A stretch of 64,000 nt of DNA from Veillonella rogosae JCM 15642. Its GTDB lineage: Bacteria; Bacillota; Negativicutes; Veillonellales; Veillonellaceae. Made by a program: the position numbers and the translations under genes. The stretch covers positions 62,001-126,000 of the forward strand of contig NZ_PPCX01000011.1 in assembly GCF_002959775.1 (NCBI RefSeq). Direction: 5' to 3'. The notes beneath the pieces are model-generated. The model was not told the origin of the DNA. It was given only the letters and a program-made list of their open reading frames with translations, and did no database searches. Positions 17,547 through 25,172 of this stretch are shown here, piece after piece; the first letter of the stretch is position 1, and every line of letters starts with the position of its first letter.

Positions 17547-17939
17547 TTAACGTTTGGAGAATTGGCTTGCTTTGCGGGCTTTTTTAAGACCGTATTTTTT
17601 ACGTTCTTTCATACGTGGGTCACGAGTCAAGAAGCCAGCTTTTTTCAAAGATTGACGAAGTTCGCCATCTACGTCCAATAACGCACGGGAGATACCGTGA
17701 CGAATTGCACCAGCTTGACCGGAAGGACCGCCACCAGCTACAGTTGCGATAACATCGTATTGTTCAACTGTGTTAGTCAAATTCAAAGGTTGTTTTACGA
17801 TCAATTCCAAAGTTTGGCGACCGAAATAATCATTAAGTTCACGTTTGTTAACAGTGATTTTACCTGTGCCCGGTACCAGACGAACTCTAGCAACGGAAGA
17901 TTTTCTACGACCAGTGCCGTAATATTGTGCTACTGCCAT
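17547..17939 (-). CDS. rpsI: 30S ribosomal protein S9
   Basis: This 130-residue S9 has the family start [21 protein letters not shown] and the conserved C-terminal tail [18 protein letters not shown], whose last Arg contacts P-site tRNA. It lies 20 bases after rplM, the conserved two-gene operon, and is followed by a strong terminator. Confidence 0.98.
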   Translation of the reverse strand: MAVAQYYGTGRRKSSVARVRLVPGTGKITVNKRELNDYFGRQTLELIVKQPLNLTNTVEQYDVIATVAGGGPSGQAGAIRHGISRALLDVDGELRQSLKKAGFLTRDPRMKERKKYGLKKARKASQFSKR

Positions 17940-17959
17940 TATATGTTCCTCCCTCTAGA

Positions 17960-18400
17960 TTATCGTACGGAAATTTCTAATACTTCTGGTTTTTGAGCTG
18001 CATGTGGATGCTCAGGACCAGCGTATACGTTTAATTTACGGTATTGTTGTGCACCCAATTTATTTTTTGGAAGCATACCACGAACTGCCATCTCAACAAC
18101 ACGTTCAGGTTGTTTTTCAAGCATCATAGCTAATTTAGTGAAACGAGCACCACCTGGATAACCAGAATGACGGAAGTATTCCTTTTGCTCTAATTTTTTA
18201 CCAGTTACGCGAATTTTTTCTGCGTTTACAACGATCACATGGTCACCAGTGTCTACGTGTGGTGTGAAAGTTGGTTTATTTTTGCCCCGAAGAACTTTTG
18301 CAACTTCGGCAGCAAGGCGTCCTAAAGTTTTACCTTCAGCGTCAACAACATACCATTTCCGTTCGATTGTGTTCGGATTGGCCATAAATGTAGTTTTCAT
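17960..18400 (-). CDS. rplM: 50S ribosomal protein L13
   Basis: This 146-residue L13 has the conserved core [33 protein letters not shown] and [12 protein letters not shown]. The ATG has AGGAGG upstream. A promoter with a perfect -35 box lies about 100 bases upstream, leaving a roughly 90-base leader, long enough for the autoregulatory structure known for L13 in other Firmicutes, although I did not resolve a fold. truA often precedes this pair in Firmicutes, but here it is 15 kb away. Confidence 0.98.
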   Translation of the reverse strand: MKTTFMANPNTIERKWYVVDAEGKTLGRLAAEVAKVLRGKNKPTFTPHVDTGDHVIVVNAEKIRVTGKKLEQKEYFRHSGYPGGARFTKLAMMLEKQPERVVEMAVRGMLPKNKLGAQQYRKLNVYAGPEHPHAAQKPEVLEISVR

Positions 18401-18496
18401 GCTGCATATCCTCCTAATAACGTCATAATTCTACCAAAATCAGCTTGTCCTTTGCTTCCGGGGCTAATGGAAACACGACTAAAGCTTACTCAAAAT

Positions 18497-18525
18497 AGTA
18501 TACAGATTTTATGGGTTTGTGTCAA
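18497..18525 (-). promoter_or_regulatory. Promoter of rplM-rpsI
   Basis: The -35 box TTGACA (18520-18525) and -10 box TATACT (18497-18502) are 17 bases apart on the minus strand: a perfect -35 and a near-consensus -10. Confidence 0.85.
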
Positions 18526-18557
18526 TTAAAATTTAGTACTTATATGCTGTCATCAAA

Positions 18558-18935
18558 TTATTTTTTTAATATAGAATTACATTGCTGTATTACATCATTC
18601 AATACGGTCTGATCAGTATTAAGAAGAAGTTTAACCCAATTATCACGCCAACTGCCTCCTAATTGAGCTTCTACTTTTATATGTCCATATGAATTACATA
18701 TAATATGGACATAATCATCCGAATCAGCATAAGCAATACGAACTTCTCCATCTAATGTTATATATATTAATTTGAGTTGACTAATTAATTCTCTAAATTC
18801 ATTTACAGTATAAACAAAGGTACCTCGACCAGAAAAGTCTCCACTTTTGATGTATACACTAAAAGCGATACACTCATCTCGCGGCTCAGCATCAGCGATA
18901 TATTTTTCTTCTAACTCAACACGGATAATATCCAT
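18558..18935 (-). CDS. Small soluble protein, possible WapI-like immunity protein
   Basis: This 125-residue acidic protein has no signal or membrane segment. Its second half reads SDDYVHI, YGHIKVEAQLGGSWRDNWVK and LNTDQTVLNDVI. The combination of a GHI-x-V-x-x-x-LGG strand and a terminal TDQT-x-L helix recalls WapI-type immunity proteins that protect against polymorphic toxins. That similarity is from memory of the family pattern and needs a profile search. No toxin gene is adjacent, so it would be an orphan immunity gene. It is AT-rich and starts the accessory patch between rplM and rpsD. The ATG has GAGGAGA upstream. Confidence 0.6.
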   Translation of the reverse strand: MDIIRVELEEKYIADAEPRDECIAFSVYIKSGDFSGRGTFVYTVNEFRELISQLKLIYITLDGEVRIAYADSDDYVHIICNSYGHIKVEAQLGGSWRDNWVKLLLNTDQTVLNDVIQQCNSILKK

Positions 18936-19152
18936 TAATATCTCCTCTAAATAATAAAAATGAACAGACCTCTTTATTATCCTTTATTAGCAAAAACCTA
19001 CTTATATTACACATTACTTTATATTGTGCAGGAAATTTAAATATTTATATAGAATTATGAATATATAACATCAAAATTGATAAAAGTTTAATTGAGATTT
19101 TATAAAATAATACATATTATATCAGTACATCTATAATCTAGGAGATGATGGT

Positions 19153-20358
19153 ATGAATCTAGAAAACAAAAACTCATTTCTCTTAAATAGTGCTCTATTC
19201 TTTTCAACAATGGGAAGCACCGCAACAACACTAGGTTTTATAACATATATATTCAATACCACCCACAGTCCCTTTAATACAGGGGCAGTTACAATAGCGA
19301 CATTATTAGTTGGAATGTTATTAGGCCCATTTTTAGGGATACTCGTAAAAGAAAAAGGCTTAATGTGGTCTATGGTGGTTCCTGAAATAGTTTCGAGTTT
19401 TATATTATTAATTTTTGTTTTCATAGATAACCTATATCTAGTATATATCATAGCTTTCCTTATAGGTTTTAATAATAAAATTTTAGGAATCGCTAGACTT
19501 TCTTTTGTACCTAATATTACAAATGATTTAGTCAAATTCAATGCACTGCTCCGGTCTATTAATCGTTTTGCATTAATAAGTGGTTCCTTATTATTTAGCG
19601 TTATAATTAATTACTCTTTAACGCTAGTATTCGTTATTGATGCAGTTACTTATATTCTTTCAGCCTACCTACTTTATCGTTTAAATAAAAATGTAAGAAT
19701 ACAGTCACACTCGACTATCTCCAAAAAAACCATTAGAGAAAGCATATATGATCGCATTCAACTTCTATTAAAAGGATATAAGTTATTATTCCTAAATAAA
19801 AAAATCAATTTTATAGTTTATTTGGGTATATTAGCCAGAATATTTTATATGTGTATACCTATTCTACTATTAATATTTATTAAAGATATCTTACATTTAA
19901 CTGATAGTCAGTATGGATATACGCAAACAATCTCTAGATTGGCATCATTCATTATTTTTGGACTTCTTGCTAAATATTTTACTATTAACTTAGCAACGAG
20001 TTTTAAAAAAGTTTTGTTCCCTCTTTTTATACTATATGGAGGAAGTATTTTTTGCATAGGCTATATAGAAACAATAGAACAACTTTATATTCTATATAGT
20101 ATATCTGAAATATTATTATTTACAGCCGTTGTTTTAGTTCATGCATATATACAATCTATTTTTTCACAGGAAGAGTTAACATTAGCTAGCGGTTCTGTAA
20201 GTACAGGCTTCTCTATTGGATCAATATTATCAATAACTATATTTACAAACTTAGCAAATATATTACCGCTACATGATATATTTTTTATATGTGGACTGGG
20301 GATAATTATAAGCACAGTTATTATAATAGGCTATACTCGATTAAACCAAGAAAGATAG
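19153..20358 (+). CDS. MFS transporter, exporter-like
   Basis: This 401-residue protein has about 12 membrane segments, an MFS loop between helices 2 and 3 reading GPFLGILVKEKG, and a layout like the MFS_3 exporters (EntS or MefA type). The substrate is unknown; export of a drug, siderophore or peptide would be typical. Codon use is strongly AT-rich (many ATA and TTA codons) compared with the flanking housekeeping genes, suggesting acquisition. The start is ATG with GGAG 8 bases upstream. It is one of the few plus-strand genes and is divergent from the putative immunity gene. Confidence 0.85.
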   Translation: MNLENKNSFLLNSALFFSTMGSTATTLGFITYIFNTTHSPFNTGAVTIATLLVGMLLGPFLGILVKEKGLMWSMVVPEIVSSFILLIFVFIDNLYLVYIIAFLIGFNNKILGIARLSFVPNITNDLVKFNALLRSINRFALISGSLLFSVIINYSLTLVFVIDAVTYILSAYLLYRLNKNVRIQSHSTISKKTIRESIYDRIQLLLKGYKLLFLNKKINFIVYLGILARIFYMCIPILLLIFIKDILHLTDSQYGYTQTISRLASFIIFGLLAKYFTINLATSFKKVLFPLFILYGGSIFCIGYIETIEQLYILYSISEILLFTAVVLVHAYIQSIFSQEELTLASGSVSTGFSIGSILSITIFTNLANILPLHDIFFICGLGIIISTVIIIGYTRLNQER

Positions 20359-20437
20359 ATTTTATGATAATTATTTGATTTATCCTTTTATAAATAATAC
20401 ACACATAATAGGGTTATAGGACAAAAAGTGTGTGTGA

Positions 20438-20734
20438 CTAATCCCAATAAGTTGGAAAATCTGTAGACATATGTAGCTCATTCCAAACAGGAGCATCACC
20501 CCATTGAGGGATTGAACGATCTATTTGGCAATAATCAGATAACCGTTTGTAGATAGCAGCAATCGATTCATCTGTAGGCATACAATTTAATATATCTGAA
20601 ATAGAAAGCGGTCTTGGTGAGTGCATATAGCACCACCAATAGACCGCTTTTAGTCTTCTTTCAAGTGAAAGACCCCTATGAGCCCGTAGCATACTTCTTA
20701 GTTGAGTATTTACATCAAAAAAGCCATAAATCAA
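20438..20734 (-). CDS. Unrecognised 98-residue protein
   Basis: This basic, tryptophan-rich, probably helical protein contains ERRLKAVYWWCYMHSPRPLS, NCMPTDESIAAIYKRL and a C-terminal WNELHMSTDFPTYWD. I do not recognise the family. It could be the tail of a larger protein, such as a transposase remnant, but nothing proves this. The frame overlaps the end of the preceding membrane-protein gene by 20 bases. No good ribosome site precedes the TTG at 20732-20734, and the first in-frame ATG is at 20693-20695, so the start is uncertain; coupled translation is possible. Confidence 0.5.
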   Translation of the reverse strand: MIYGFFDVNTQLRSMLRAHRGLSLERRLKAVYWWCYMHSPRPLSISDILNCMPTDESIAAIYKRLSDYCQIDRSIPQWGDAPVWNELHMSTDFPTYWD

Positions 20735-21185
20735 TATTAAAGACTAATATGCTCAACAACCATATAATTATCAAATAAGATGCTTGCCTAACATAATGTT
20801 TTCTTTGTGTAGTATATTCTATTCGTTTAATCTCTTTAAGATTATATGCTCGATATTCTAATAAGTGATTATGTATATTAAATGATAATAATACATCTAA
20901 TAATACAACACCTAAGAGTATGCGTTCCGATATAGTAAACTGAAAGAAATCAACGGAGCCAATAAAGTAAGATGATACTATGAGTGCTAACGAAAACAAG
21001 ATATTAACAAGGCTCAACCAATTATACCAAGCATAATCCCGACCTATTGTATAAGTTACAAAGCCATATTTTTTTAAGATTTCCAATAATACTTTTATAA
21101 GAAAATATATAAGAAAAATAATTAGAGATATCATCATTATAAGATGACTAAATGATATATTTTCAATATATGATAATAAAAACAT
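20715..21185 (-). CDS. Hypothetical four-span membrane protein
   Basis: This 156-residue protein has about four hydrophobic segments (residues 15-35, 55-75, 85-105 and 135-155). A cytoplasmic-like charged stretch before the last helix contains RAYNLKEIKRIEYTTQRKHYVRQ. No family was recognised. It is AT-rich like its neighbours. The ribosome site before the ATG is weak. It overlaps the next gene downstream by 20 bases, so the two may be translated together. Confidence 0.6.
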   Translation of the reverse strand: MFLLSYIENISFSHLIMMISLIIFLIYFLIKVLLEILKKYGFVTYTIGRDYAWYNWLSLVNILFSLALIVSSYFIGSVDFFQFTISERILLGVVLLDVLLSFNIHNHLLEYRAYNLKEIKRIEYTTQRKHYVRQASYLIIIWLLSILVFNIDLWLF

Positions 21186-21301
21186 ATTCTACCAAAGTAC
21201 CTCTTTAATTAAAACGGCCAATACTTTCTAGCTTTCTCTCTGCTGCAGAAGAAATATTCTATATTTACTTTCATTTAATTGAAAAATCTAAATACTCAAG
21301 A

Positions 21302-21547
21302 TTAAGTACCAAACCATGTCCCTGTAACAAGCCGATATAATAAATACAAAACCATTATTAAAAACAACATCCCACTAATAAGCCTAAAAATCAATATCAT
21401 AATTGGGTTTTCATTGTAACTGTTATCAGGAGAGTATAAGCCCAATAATAAAGGATTATATATGCCGATTCCAGTTACAATGAGACCAAATATACAGATA
21501 TAAAACTGTGGATCAATATTTCGAAAAAATCTAATTAATTCACTCAT
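21302..21547 (-). CDS. Hypothetical two-span membrane protein
   Basis: This 81-residue protein has two membrane helices (about residues 16-36 and 49-71), with a polar loop SPDNSYNENPI between them. No family was recognised and the ribosome site is poor. Its position beside other AT-rich unknown genes supports a real accessory gene, but the evidence is limited to hydropathy and an uninterrupted frame. Confidence 0.5.
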   Translation of the reverse strand: MSELIRFFRNIDPQFYICIFGLIVTGIGIYNPLLLGLYSPDNSYNENPIMILIFRLISGMLFLIMVLYLLYRLVTGTWFGT

Positions 21548-21604
21548 TTATATACTCAAAATAATCTTTTAGTAATAATACAAACAACACAATATATACA
21601 AAAA

Positions 21605-21627
21605 CCCGCAGTGCATAGCACTGCGGG
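21605..21627 (-). terminator. Terminator of rpsD
   Basis: A perfect 10-bp stem CCCGCAGTGC/GCACTGCGGG with a three-base loop is followed by TTTTTG on the minus strand, 13 bases after the rpsD stop. Confidence 0.92.
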
Positions 21628-21640
21628 CAATAGCGCCAAA

Positions 21641-22228
21641 TTATTTGGAGTACAATTCGACGATAAGTGTTTCGTTAACTTCGATAGGAAGTTCTTCACG
21701 TTGAGGAAGACGAGTGAATGTAGCTTTGAAGCCTTCCAAGTCTTTTTCAATGTAAGGAAGTTCGAAAGAACGAAGTTCTTGGAAATTAGTTTTGAACATT
21801 TCGTTGTCGCGGGAAGCTTCACGAAGTTCAATAACGTCACCTGGTTTGCAGGAGTAGGATGGAATGTCTACACGACGACCATTTACCAAGATGTGGCCAT
21901 GGTTTACCATTTGACGAGCTTGACGAATGGAGTTACCGAAGCCGATGCGATATACAAGGTTATCAAGACGTTGTTCCAAAAGGATCAACATGTTTTCACC
22001 TGTAACACCTTGCATTTTTTTCGCTTTATCATAATAGCGTACGAACTGGCGTTCTAGCAAGTTGTAGTAAGCTTTAACTTTTTGTTTTTCTAATAATTGT
22101 GTGCCATACTCAGACATTTTTTTCTGACGTTGGTCTTTTTTGACGCGATTCAAGGCTTTTGCGTGACCGAATACGTTCACACCAAAGCGACGACAAAGTT
22201 TGAATCGAGCCTCTCTTCTCGTTGCCAT
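21641..22228 (-). CDS. rpsD: 30S ribosomal protein S4 (zinc-free form), isolated gene
   Basis: This 195-residue S4 has the S4 RNA-binding domain ([31 protein letters not shown]) at about residues 88-150. S4 initiates 30S assembly and represses its own synthesis. The N-terminus [15 protein letters not shown] has one Cys instead of the four-Cys zinc motif, so this is the C-minus form. It is monocistronic with its own consensus promoter and terminator, rather than lying between rpsK and rpoA. Its leader of about 50 bases could hold an S4-binding site. Confidence 0.98.
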   Translation of the reverse strand: MATRREARFKLCRRFGVNVFGHAKALNRVKKDQRQKKMSEYGTQLLEKQKVKAYYNLLERQFVRYYDKAKKMQGVTGENMLILLEQRLDNLVYRIGFGNSIRQARQMVNHGHILVNGRRVDIPSYSCKPGDVIELREASRDNEMFKTNFQELRSFELPYIEKDLEGFKATFTRLPQREELPIEVNETLIVELYSK

Positions 22229-22287
22229 GTGATTATCACCTCATAGTTGAATAAAAAACTTGTACCGACACATAATGGTACCCATGT

Positions 22288-22316
22288 ATAATATCATTTT
22301 CATTTACTTATGTCAA
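22288..22316 (-). promoter_or_regulatory. Promoter of rpsD
   Basis: The -35 box TTGACA (22311-22316) and -10 box TATTAT (22288-22293) are separated by 17 bases, about 60 bases before the rpsD start. The remaining divergent region up to the LysR gene is AT-rich and shows no other clear element. Confidence 0.85.
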
Positions 22317-22525
22317 TTAATGATAATTGTGAAAGTTATTGAAATAAGTGCATAATCACAATTTTTAATTAATCTTTTTTATGATAATAGTACACGCTAT
22401 ATCGATTGTGCATGCTTCATCATATTTTATAGATTTAGATGAAAAAACAATTATAGTATGCTACAATATGAATAAGTAAGGTAATAGTTATCATTGGATT
22501 CTTATTACAAAATTGGGGGAACAAC

Positions 22526-23425
22526 ATGAAAGAGTTACCTACAATGCAAGAGCTACAAAGTTTTATTACTTATAATAAAACAGGAAGCTTTACATTAGCA
22601 GCACAATCTATGAATATTACACAATCAGCTTTCAGCGCTCAAATGAAAAAATTAGAGCGTTTAGTTGGTGTGAAATTAATCTCCCGTTCTACAAGAGGTA
22701 GCCGTTTAACGCCAGAAGGCGAATTATTCTTACCAGAAGCAGAACAAGTTCTCGATACATTAGAACGTGCTATTCAATCCATCCGCCTAGCAAGCAAGGT
22801 GGAACGTCCGATTTTGAACATCGGTGTACTGCGTAGTTTAGGTGATATTCGTCTAAATGGTTACGTATCACACTTCTTCCAAAATCATCCTGAGTTCTCT
22901 GTCAGCATCTATGACATGGAAGAAGAAGAGTTAATGCTCGACTTACGCGAAAATCGTATCGACATTGCTCTACTCTATTTACCAAATAACAAAGATATGT
23001 CCGCATACGAATCTACAGCTCTTAGAGAGGACGAATTCGTATACTATGCACCAAATTTAATAGAAGGCATGGAAACCGCTAGCTTGAAAGCGATTCAGTC
23101 ACAACCTTTGCTCATGTATCCACCTAAATACTTCATGTATCGCACATTGAAAAACTACGTAGGCAATGGTCAACAAAATCTACACATCCGTGGTAGCCGC
23201 TTATCCAACCCTTACACAATGATCGACTATTGCCAAAAAAATAATTCTGGTTGCATCGTAGCAAAACAAATTTTAAATTCCTTAGGCATCACTGATGGTT
23301 TTGTACCTTTAGAAAAACCATTCAAACTACAAGTGTGCTTCGCATTCAAGAAAAATAACTCTAAAACAGAAACTATGCATACCTTTATGGACTATGTACA
23401 CAGCGAATCACCACCACGCTTATAA
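22526..23425 (+). CDS. LysR-family transcriptional regulator
   Basis: This 299-residue LysR protein has an N-terminal winged HTH (residues 6-65: LQSFITYNKTGSFTLAAQSM, TQSAFSAQMKKLERLVGVKL) and a C-terminal substrate-binding domain of the periplasmic-binding-protein fold (about residues 92-295). The effector is unknown. It is divergent from rpsD and followed by its own terminator, so the usual LysR target, a divergent metabolic gene, is not evident. ynfA, 224 bases downstream, is a possible neighbour target. The ATG is preceded by GGGGGAA. Confidence 0.93.
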   Translation: MKELPTMQELQSFITYNKTGSFTLAAQSMNITQSAFSAQMKKLERLVGVKLISRSTRGSRLTPEGELFLPEAEQVLDTLERAIQSIRLASKVERPILNIGVLRSLGDIRLNGYVSHFFQNHPEFSVSIYDMEEEELMLDLRENRIDIALLYLPNNKDMSAYESTALREDEFVYYAPNLIEGMETASLKAIQSQPLLMYPPKYFMYRTLKNYVGNGQQNLHIRGSRLSNPYTMIDYCQKNNSGCIVAKQILNSLGITDGFVPLEKPFKLQVCFAFKKNNSKTETMHTFMDYVHSESPPRL

Positions 23426-23438
23426 AAGCTAACTAAAC

Positions 23439-23463
23439 CCCGTATACCTTTTAGGTGTACGGG
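23439..23463 (+). terminator. Terminator of the LysR gene
   Basis: An 11-base stem CCCGTATACCT/AGGTGTACGGG with a three-base loop is followed by TTTTTTA on the plus strand. Confidence 0.88.
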
Positions 23464-23649
23464 TTTTTTATACATAACTCGATTCCATCACAAGATGCCA
23501 TTACTACTAGAATCTATTTATGAGTACATTTTCGCCTTCATTCTAAACAATTATTAATCTAAGGATATAAAATAATTGCTCTTTCCTAATCTAGGTTGTA
23601 GAATAGAGAATAGATTTCAATTAATGTAGTAGAATACAGTGAGGTTATT

Positions 23650-23973
23650 ATGCTCTTATCTATCCTCTTCTTTATACTAGCAGGACTTGCTGAGATTGGT
23701 GGCGGTTATCTTGTATGGCTTTACATGCGCGATGATAAAGGCCCCCTCTATTTAATCGCAGGTGCCATTATTCTATTTTTATATGGTATCATTCCTACCT
23801 TCCAACCAGAAGCAAGCTTTGGCAAAGTATACGCCGCATACGGCGGCGTATTCATCGCCCTTTCTATTCTATGGGGCTGGCTTGTTGACGGCTTGCGACC
23901 AGATACATATGATATCATCGGCGGTCTCGTTTGCATCGTAGGTGTATATATCATCATGTACGCACCACGGTAA
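23650..23973 (+). CDS. YnfA/UPF0060 family small membrane protein
   Basis: This 107-residue protein has four membrane helices and the YnfA pattern: [19 protein letters not shown] at the N-terminus, [19 protein letters not shown] in the third helix and a short C-terminal helix. YnfA proteins resemble small multidrug resistance pumps, and some have reported efflux activity. The ATG has GAGG 6 bases upstream. A terminator follows directly, so it is monocistronic. Confidence 0.9.
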   Translation: MLLSILFFILAGLAEIGGGYLVWLYMRDDKGPLYLIAGAIILFLYGIIPTFQPEASFGKVYAAYGGVFIALSILWGWLVDGLRPDTYDIIGGLVCIVGVYIIMYAPR

Positions 23974-24008
23974 ACAGAAATATAGAGTTTCTCTATAAGC
24001 ATTACAAC

Positions 24009-24043
24009 AGAAGGAGTACAACTGTAACAGTTGTACTCCTTCT
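24009..24043 (+). terminator. Terminator of the YnfA gene
   Basis: A perfect 16-bp stem AGAAGGAGTACAACTG/CAGTTGTACTCCTTCT with a TAA loop is followed by TTTATTTA on the plus strand. Confidence 0.85.
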
Positions 24044-24099
24044 TTATTTATATAACCATATGTATTTTCTTATGATTGTATGTACTTTTAAATACTAAA

Positions 24100-24125
24100 A
24101 AACGGTCATCCGAAGATAACCGTTT
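24100..24125 (-). terminator. Terminator of the tRNA cluster
   Basis: An 11-bp stem, with one G-U pair, is closed by a TTCG tetraloop and followed by TTTTTTAG on the minus strand, 4 bases after the CCA of the last tRNA gene. Confidence 0.92.
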
Positions 24126-24129
24126 ACTT

Positions 24130-24205
<76 letters not shown>

Positions 24206-24208
24206 ATG

Positions 24209-24283
24209 TGGTGACCCGTCCGGGAATCGAACCCGGGATACCGCCGTGAAAGGGCGGTGTCTTAACCGCTTGACCAACGGGCC
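24209..24283 (-). tRNA. tRNA-Glu(TTC), copy 2
   Basis: The 75-base cloverleaf has acceptor GGCCCGT/ACGGGTC, anticodon loop CTTTCAC with anticodon TTC, and an encoded CCA. It is identical to the Glu gene at 24533-24607. Confidence 0.97.
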
Positions 24284-24290
24284 AGAAATA

Positions 24291-24366
24291 TGGCTCCTCG
24301 AGTAGGACTCGAACCTACGACCGATCGGTTAACAGCCGATTGCTCTACCGACTGAGCTATCGAGGA
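24291..24366 (-). tRNA. tRNA-Asn(GTT), copy 2
   Basis: The 76-base cloverleaf has acceptor TCCTCGA/TCGAGGA, anticodon GTT in the loop CTGTTAA, discriminator G and an encoded CCA. It is identical to the Asn gene at 24693-24768. In this half of the array there is no Lys gene between Asn and Glu. Confidence 0.97.
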
Positions 24367-24373
24367 ATGTTTA

Positions 24374-24448
24374 TGGAGCGGGAAACGAGATTCGAACTCG
24401 CGACCCCCGCCTTGGCAAGGCGGTGCTCTACCGCTGAGCTATTCCCGC
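24374..24448 (-). tRNA. tRNA-Gly(GCC), copy 2
   Basis: The 75-base cloverleaf has acceptor GCGGGAA/TTCCCGC, anticodon GCC in the loop TTGCCAA, discriminator T and an encoded CCA. It is identical to the Gly gene at 24774-24848. Confidence 0.97.
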
Positions 24449-24451
24449 ATG

Positions 24452-24527
<76 letters not shown>

Positions 24528-24532
24528 ATATG

Positions 24533-24607
24533 TGGTGACCCGTCCGGGAATCGAACCCGGGATACCGCCGTGAAAGGGCGGTGTCTTAACCGCTTGACCA
24601 ACGGGCC
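24533..24607 (-). tRNA. tRNA-Glu(TTC), copy 1
   Basis: The 75-base cloverleaf with anticodon TTC and encoded CCA is identical to the Glu gene at 24209-24283. Confidence 0.97.
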
Positions 24608-24612
24608 AGAAA

Positions 24613-24688
24613 TGGTGACTCACCCGCGACTCGAACGCGGGACACCCTGATTAAAAGTCAGGTGCTCTGCCAACTGAGCTAGTGAGTC
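24613..24688 (-). tRNA. tRNA-Lys(TTT)
   Basis: The 76-base cloverleaf has acceptor GACTCAC/GTGAGTC, anticodon TTT in the loop CTTTTAA and an encoded CCA. It is the only unduplicated tRNA in the array, lying between Asn and Glu of the first block. Confidence 0.97.
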
Positions 24689-24692
24689 AAAA

Positions 24693-24768
24693 TGGCTCCT
24701 CGAGTAGGACTCGAACCTACGACCGATCGGTTAACAGCCGATTGCTCTACCGACTGAGCTATCGAGGA
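24693..24768 (-). tRNA. tRNA-Asn(GTT), copy 1
   Basis: The 76-base cloverleaf with anticodon GTT and encoded CCA is identical to the Asn gene at 24291-24366. Confidence 0.97.
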
Positions 24769-24773
24769 ATGTA

Positions 24774-24848
24774 TGGAGCGGGAAACGAGATTCGAACTCG
24801 CGACCCCCGCCTTGGCAAGGCGGTGCTCTACCGCTGAGCTATTCCCGC
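24774..24848 (-). tRNA. tRNA-Gly(GCC), copy 1
   Basis: The 75-base cloverleaf with anticodon GCC and encoded CCA is the first tRNA of the transcript, about 19 bases after the proximal -10 box. It is identical to the Gly gene at 24374-24448. Confidence 0.97.
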
Positions 24849-24866
24849 ATACAGAACCGATAATTA

Positions 24867-24895
24867 ATATAACATAATTATCAATCTGTCGTCAA
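24867..24895 (-). promoter_or_regulatory. Proximal promoter of the tRNA cluster
   Basis: The -35 box TTGACG (24890-24895) and -10 box TTATAT (24867-24872) are 17 bases apart. The region between the tRNA genes and the CobT-like gene (24849-25172) otherwise holds a second promoter, one terminator and a short degenerate repeat. Confidence 0.8.
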
Positions 24896-24927
24896 GAACA
24901 AATTGAGAATGTCCTGACTGCCTTATA

Positions 24928-24956
24928 ATAATATCAATTTACACATATAGTGTCAA
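24928..24956 (-). promoter_or_regulatory. Distal promoter of the tRNA cluster
   Basis: The -35 box TTGACA (24951-24956) and -10 box TATTAT (24928-24933) are 17 bases apart, 61 bases upstream of the proximal promoter. Tandem strong promoters are typical for stable RNA genes. Confidence 0.78.
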
Positions 24957-25012
24957 TGGTTTTTCCATGAAATTCCTGCAAAATTTTGATTTTACAACGG
25001 CCCTAATCAAAA

Positions 25013-25036
25013 ATGAGGGATTATGTAATCCCTCAT
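25013..25036 (-). terminator. Terminator of the CobT-like gene pair
   Basis: The stem ATGAGGGATTA/TAATCCCTCAT is followed by TTTTTGATT on the minus strand. It lies about 136 bases after the stop of the second CobT-like gene. Confidence 0.8.
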
Positions 25037-25099
25037 CTATTTAATTCCTATTTTCTAGGATTTTCGGTAACTTTGACTGATATCTCAACTAGTCTTATT

Positions 25100-25160
25100 C
25101 CCTATATAGCTTGCGTTAACCCATATTTAGCTTGAGTTCCCCCATATTTGGTTAGTGTTA
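25100..25160. repeat. Degenerate 20-bp triple repeat
   Basis: Three imperfect units of about 20 bases follow each other: CCCTATATAGCTTGCGTTAA, CCCATATTTAGCTTGAGTTC and CCCATATTTGGTTAGTGTTA. They lie just after the stop codon of the CobT-like gene. No function is evident. Confidence 0.5.
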
Positions 25161-25172
25161 CCTTATCTTTAA

